Below, in pieces: positions 32,992-33,222 of a stretch of 33,222 nt of DNA. The notes under the pieces were generated by a model. The model saw nothing but the letters and a program-made list of their open reading frames with translations, did no database searches and was not told the origin of the DNA. A program made the position numbers and the translations under genes. The DNA comes from Isosphaeraceae bacterium (GTDB lineage Bacteria > Planctomycetota > Planctomycetia > Isosphaerales > Isosphaeraceae): NCBI GenBank assembly GCA_021324445.1, contig JAJPJC010000032.1, positions 1-33,222 on the forward strand. The letters run 5' to 3'. How positions within the stretch are numbered: the first letter of the stretch is position 1; every line of letters begins with the position of its first letter.

Positions 32992-33086
32992 CCAAGATAG
33001 GATCGGATCGTGGAATGAACGCGGGCCCTCAGCGGCTCACGGCCGCTCCTCATCGCTCCGGTACCGGAGCCGCTTCACCATCTTGG
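32992..33086. repeat. Palindrome after the M24 gene
   Basis: GCTCCGGTACCGGAGC (33055-33070) is a perfect 16-bp palindrome. It lies inside a larger pair, CCAAGAT (32992-32998) with ATCTTGG (33080-33086). The outer pair starts one base after the M24 stop codon. No T-run follows; the structure could be a 3'-end hairpin. Confidence 0.5.
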
Positions 33087-33153
33087 GAAAAAAGGTTCTT
33101 CAGGGTTTCGTGTGGGTACAAATGCCGGGGTGAGAGCCATTCATGTGGAAGGC

Positions 33154-33222
33154 TTAGGGGATTGCACCGGGTCTTTCCGCCGCGGGGCCCTTGGGGGGCG
33201 GGACCAGCAGGACCCCCAGGTC
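33154..33222 (-). CDS. Possible C-terminal end of a gene running off the right edge
   Basis: On the - strand the frame from the right edge reads 22 codons (DLGVLLVPPPKG, then PAAERPGAIP) to a TAA at 33154-33156. The composition looks protein-like, and the 160-nt stretch to its left carries no other gene. Twenty-two open codons are easily chance in GC-rich DNA, so this is only a hint of a convergent gene whose body lies outside the window. Confidence 0.3.
   Translation of the reverse strand, partial: DLGVLLVPPPKGPAAERPGAIP

Overview
The window is about 33 kb of GC-rich, gene-dense bacterial DNA and looks like a planctomycete chromosome, most likely family Isosphaeraceae. The grounds are the MoxR/DUF58/BatA-type cluster joined to DUF4159 and a giant coiled-coil DUF4175-like protein, an Hsp70 operon with a degenerate J protein and a long TPR protein, dispersed REP-like palindromes, and lone metabolic genes scattered rather than in textbook operons. 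This assignment is inference from gene content; no rRNA or tRNA is present to confirm it.

Left part (1-12217, + strand): the 3' part of a DUF4159 gene, a 27-bp-stem palindrome, then five tightly coupled genes with start/stop overlaps: MoxR AAA+ ATPase, DUF58 protein, BatA-like vWA membrane protein, 1224-aa membrane-anchored coiled-coil protein, and a vWA/glutamine-amidotransferase-like membrane protein. After a 187-nt gap filled with 7-bp tandem repeats comes a secreted caspase-fold (C13-like) protease candidate with an EF-hand-type loop.

Middle (12301-21609, - strand): a chaperone operon in the order TPR protein, J-like protein, GrpE-like protein, Hsp70, zinc-ribbon protein. The J protein has PPD where HPD is expected. 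Upstream of it on the same strand lie a lipoyl domain-E1 alpha fusion without E1 beta or E2 neighbours, a class II aldolase homologue lacking the usual Asp-His motif, a single-cysteine glutaredoxin and a small ribbon-helix-helix-like protein.

21783-23858 (+ strand): an MFS transporter and a glycine-zipper protein. Between them is a near-consensus sigma-54 promoter (TGGCAC-N5-TTGCA) at the right distance from the glycine-zipper start.

24058-27989 (- strand): an unknown 150-aa protein, trpB, a translationally coupled pair (HEPN-like protein plus an unrecognised 171-aa partner) and trpA. The pair separates trpB from trpA and has the layout of a toxin-antitoxin or HEPN-type module.

28332-33222: a secreted di-heme c-type cytochrome related to the RoxA-like group (+), a sigma-54-dependent AAA+ activator with a novel-looking N-terminal region (-), and a divergent M24-family (creatinase/prolidase-fold) protein lacking several metal ligands (+). 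Three different inverted repeats lie between the last two genes. A few codons of a possible - strand gene run off the right edge. No CRISPR array, insertion sequence or tRNA was seen.
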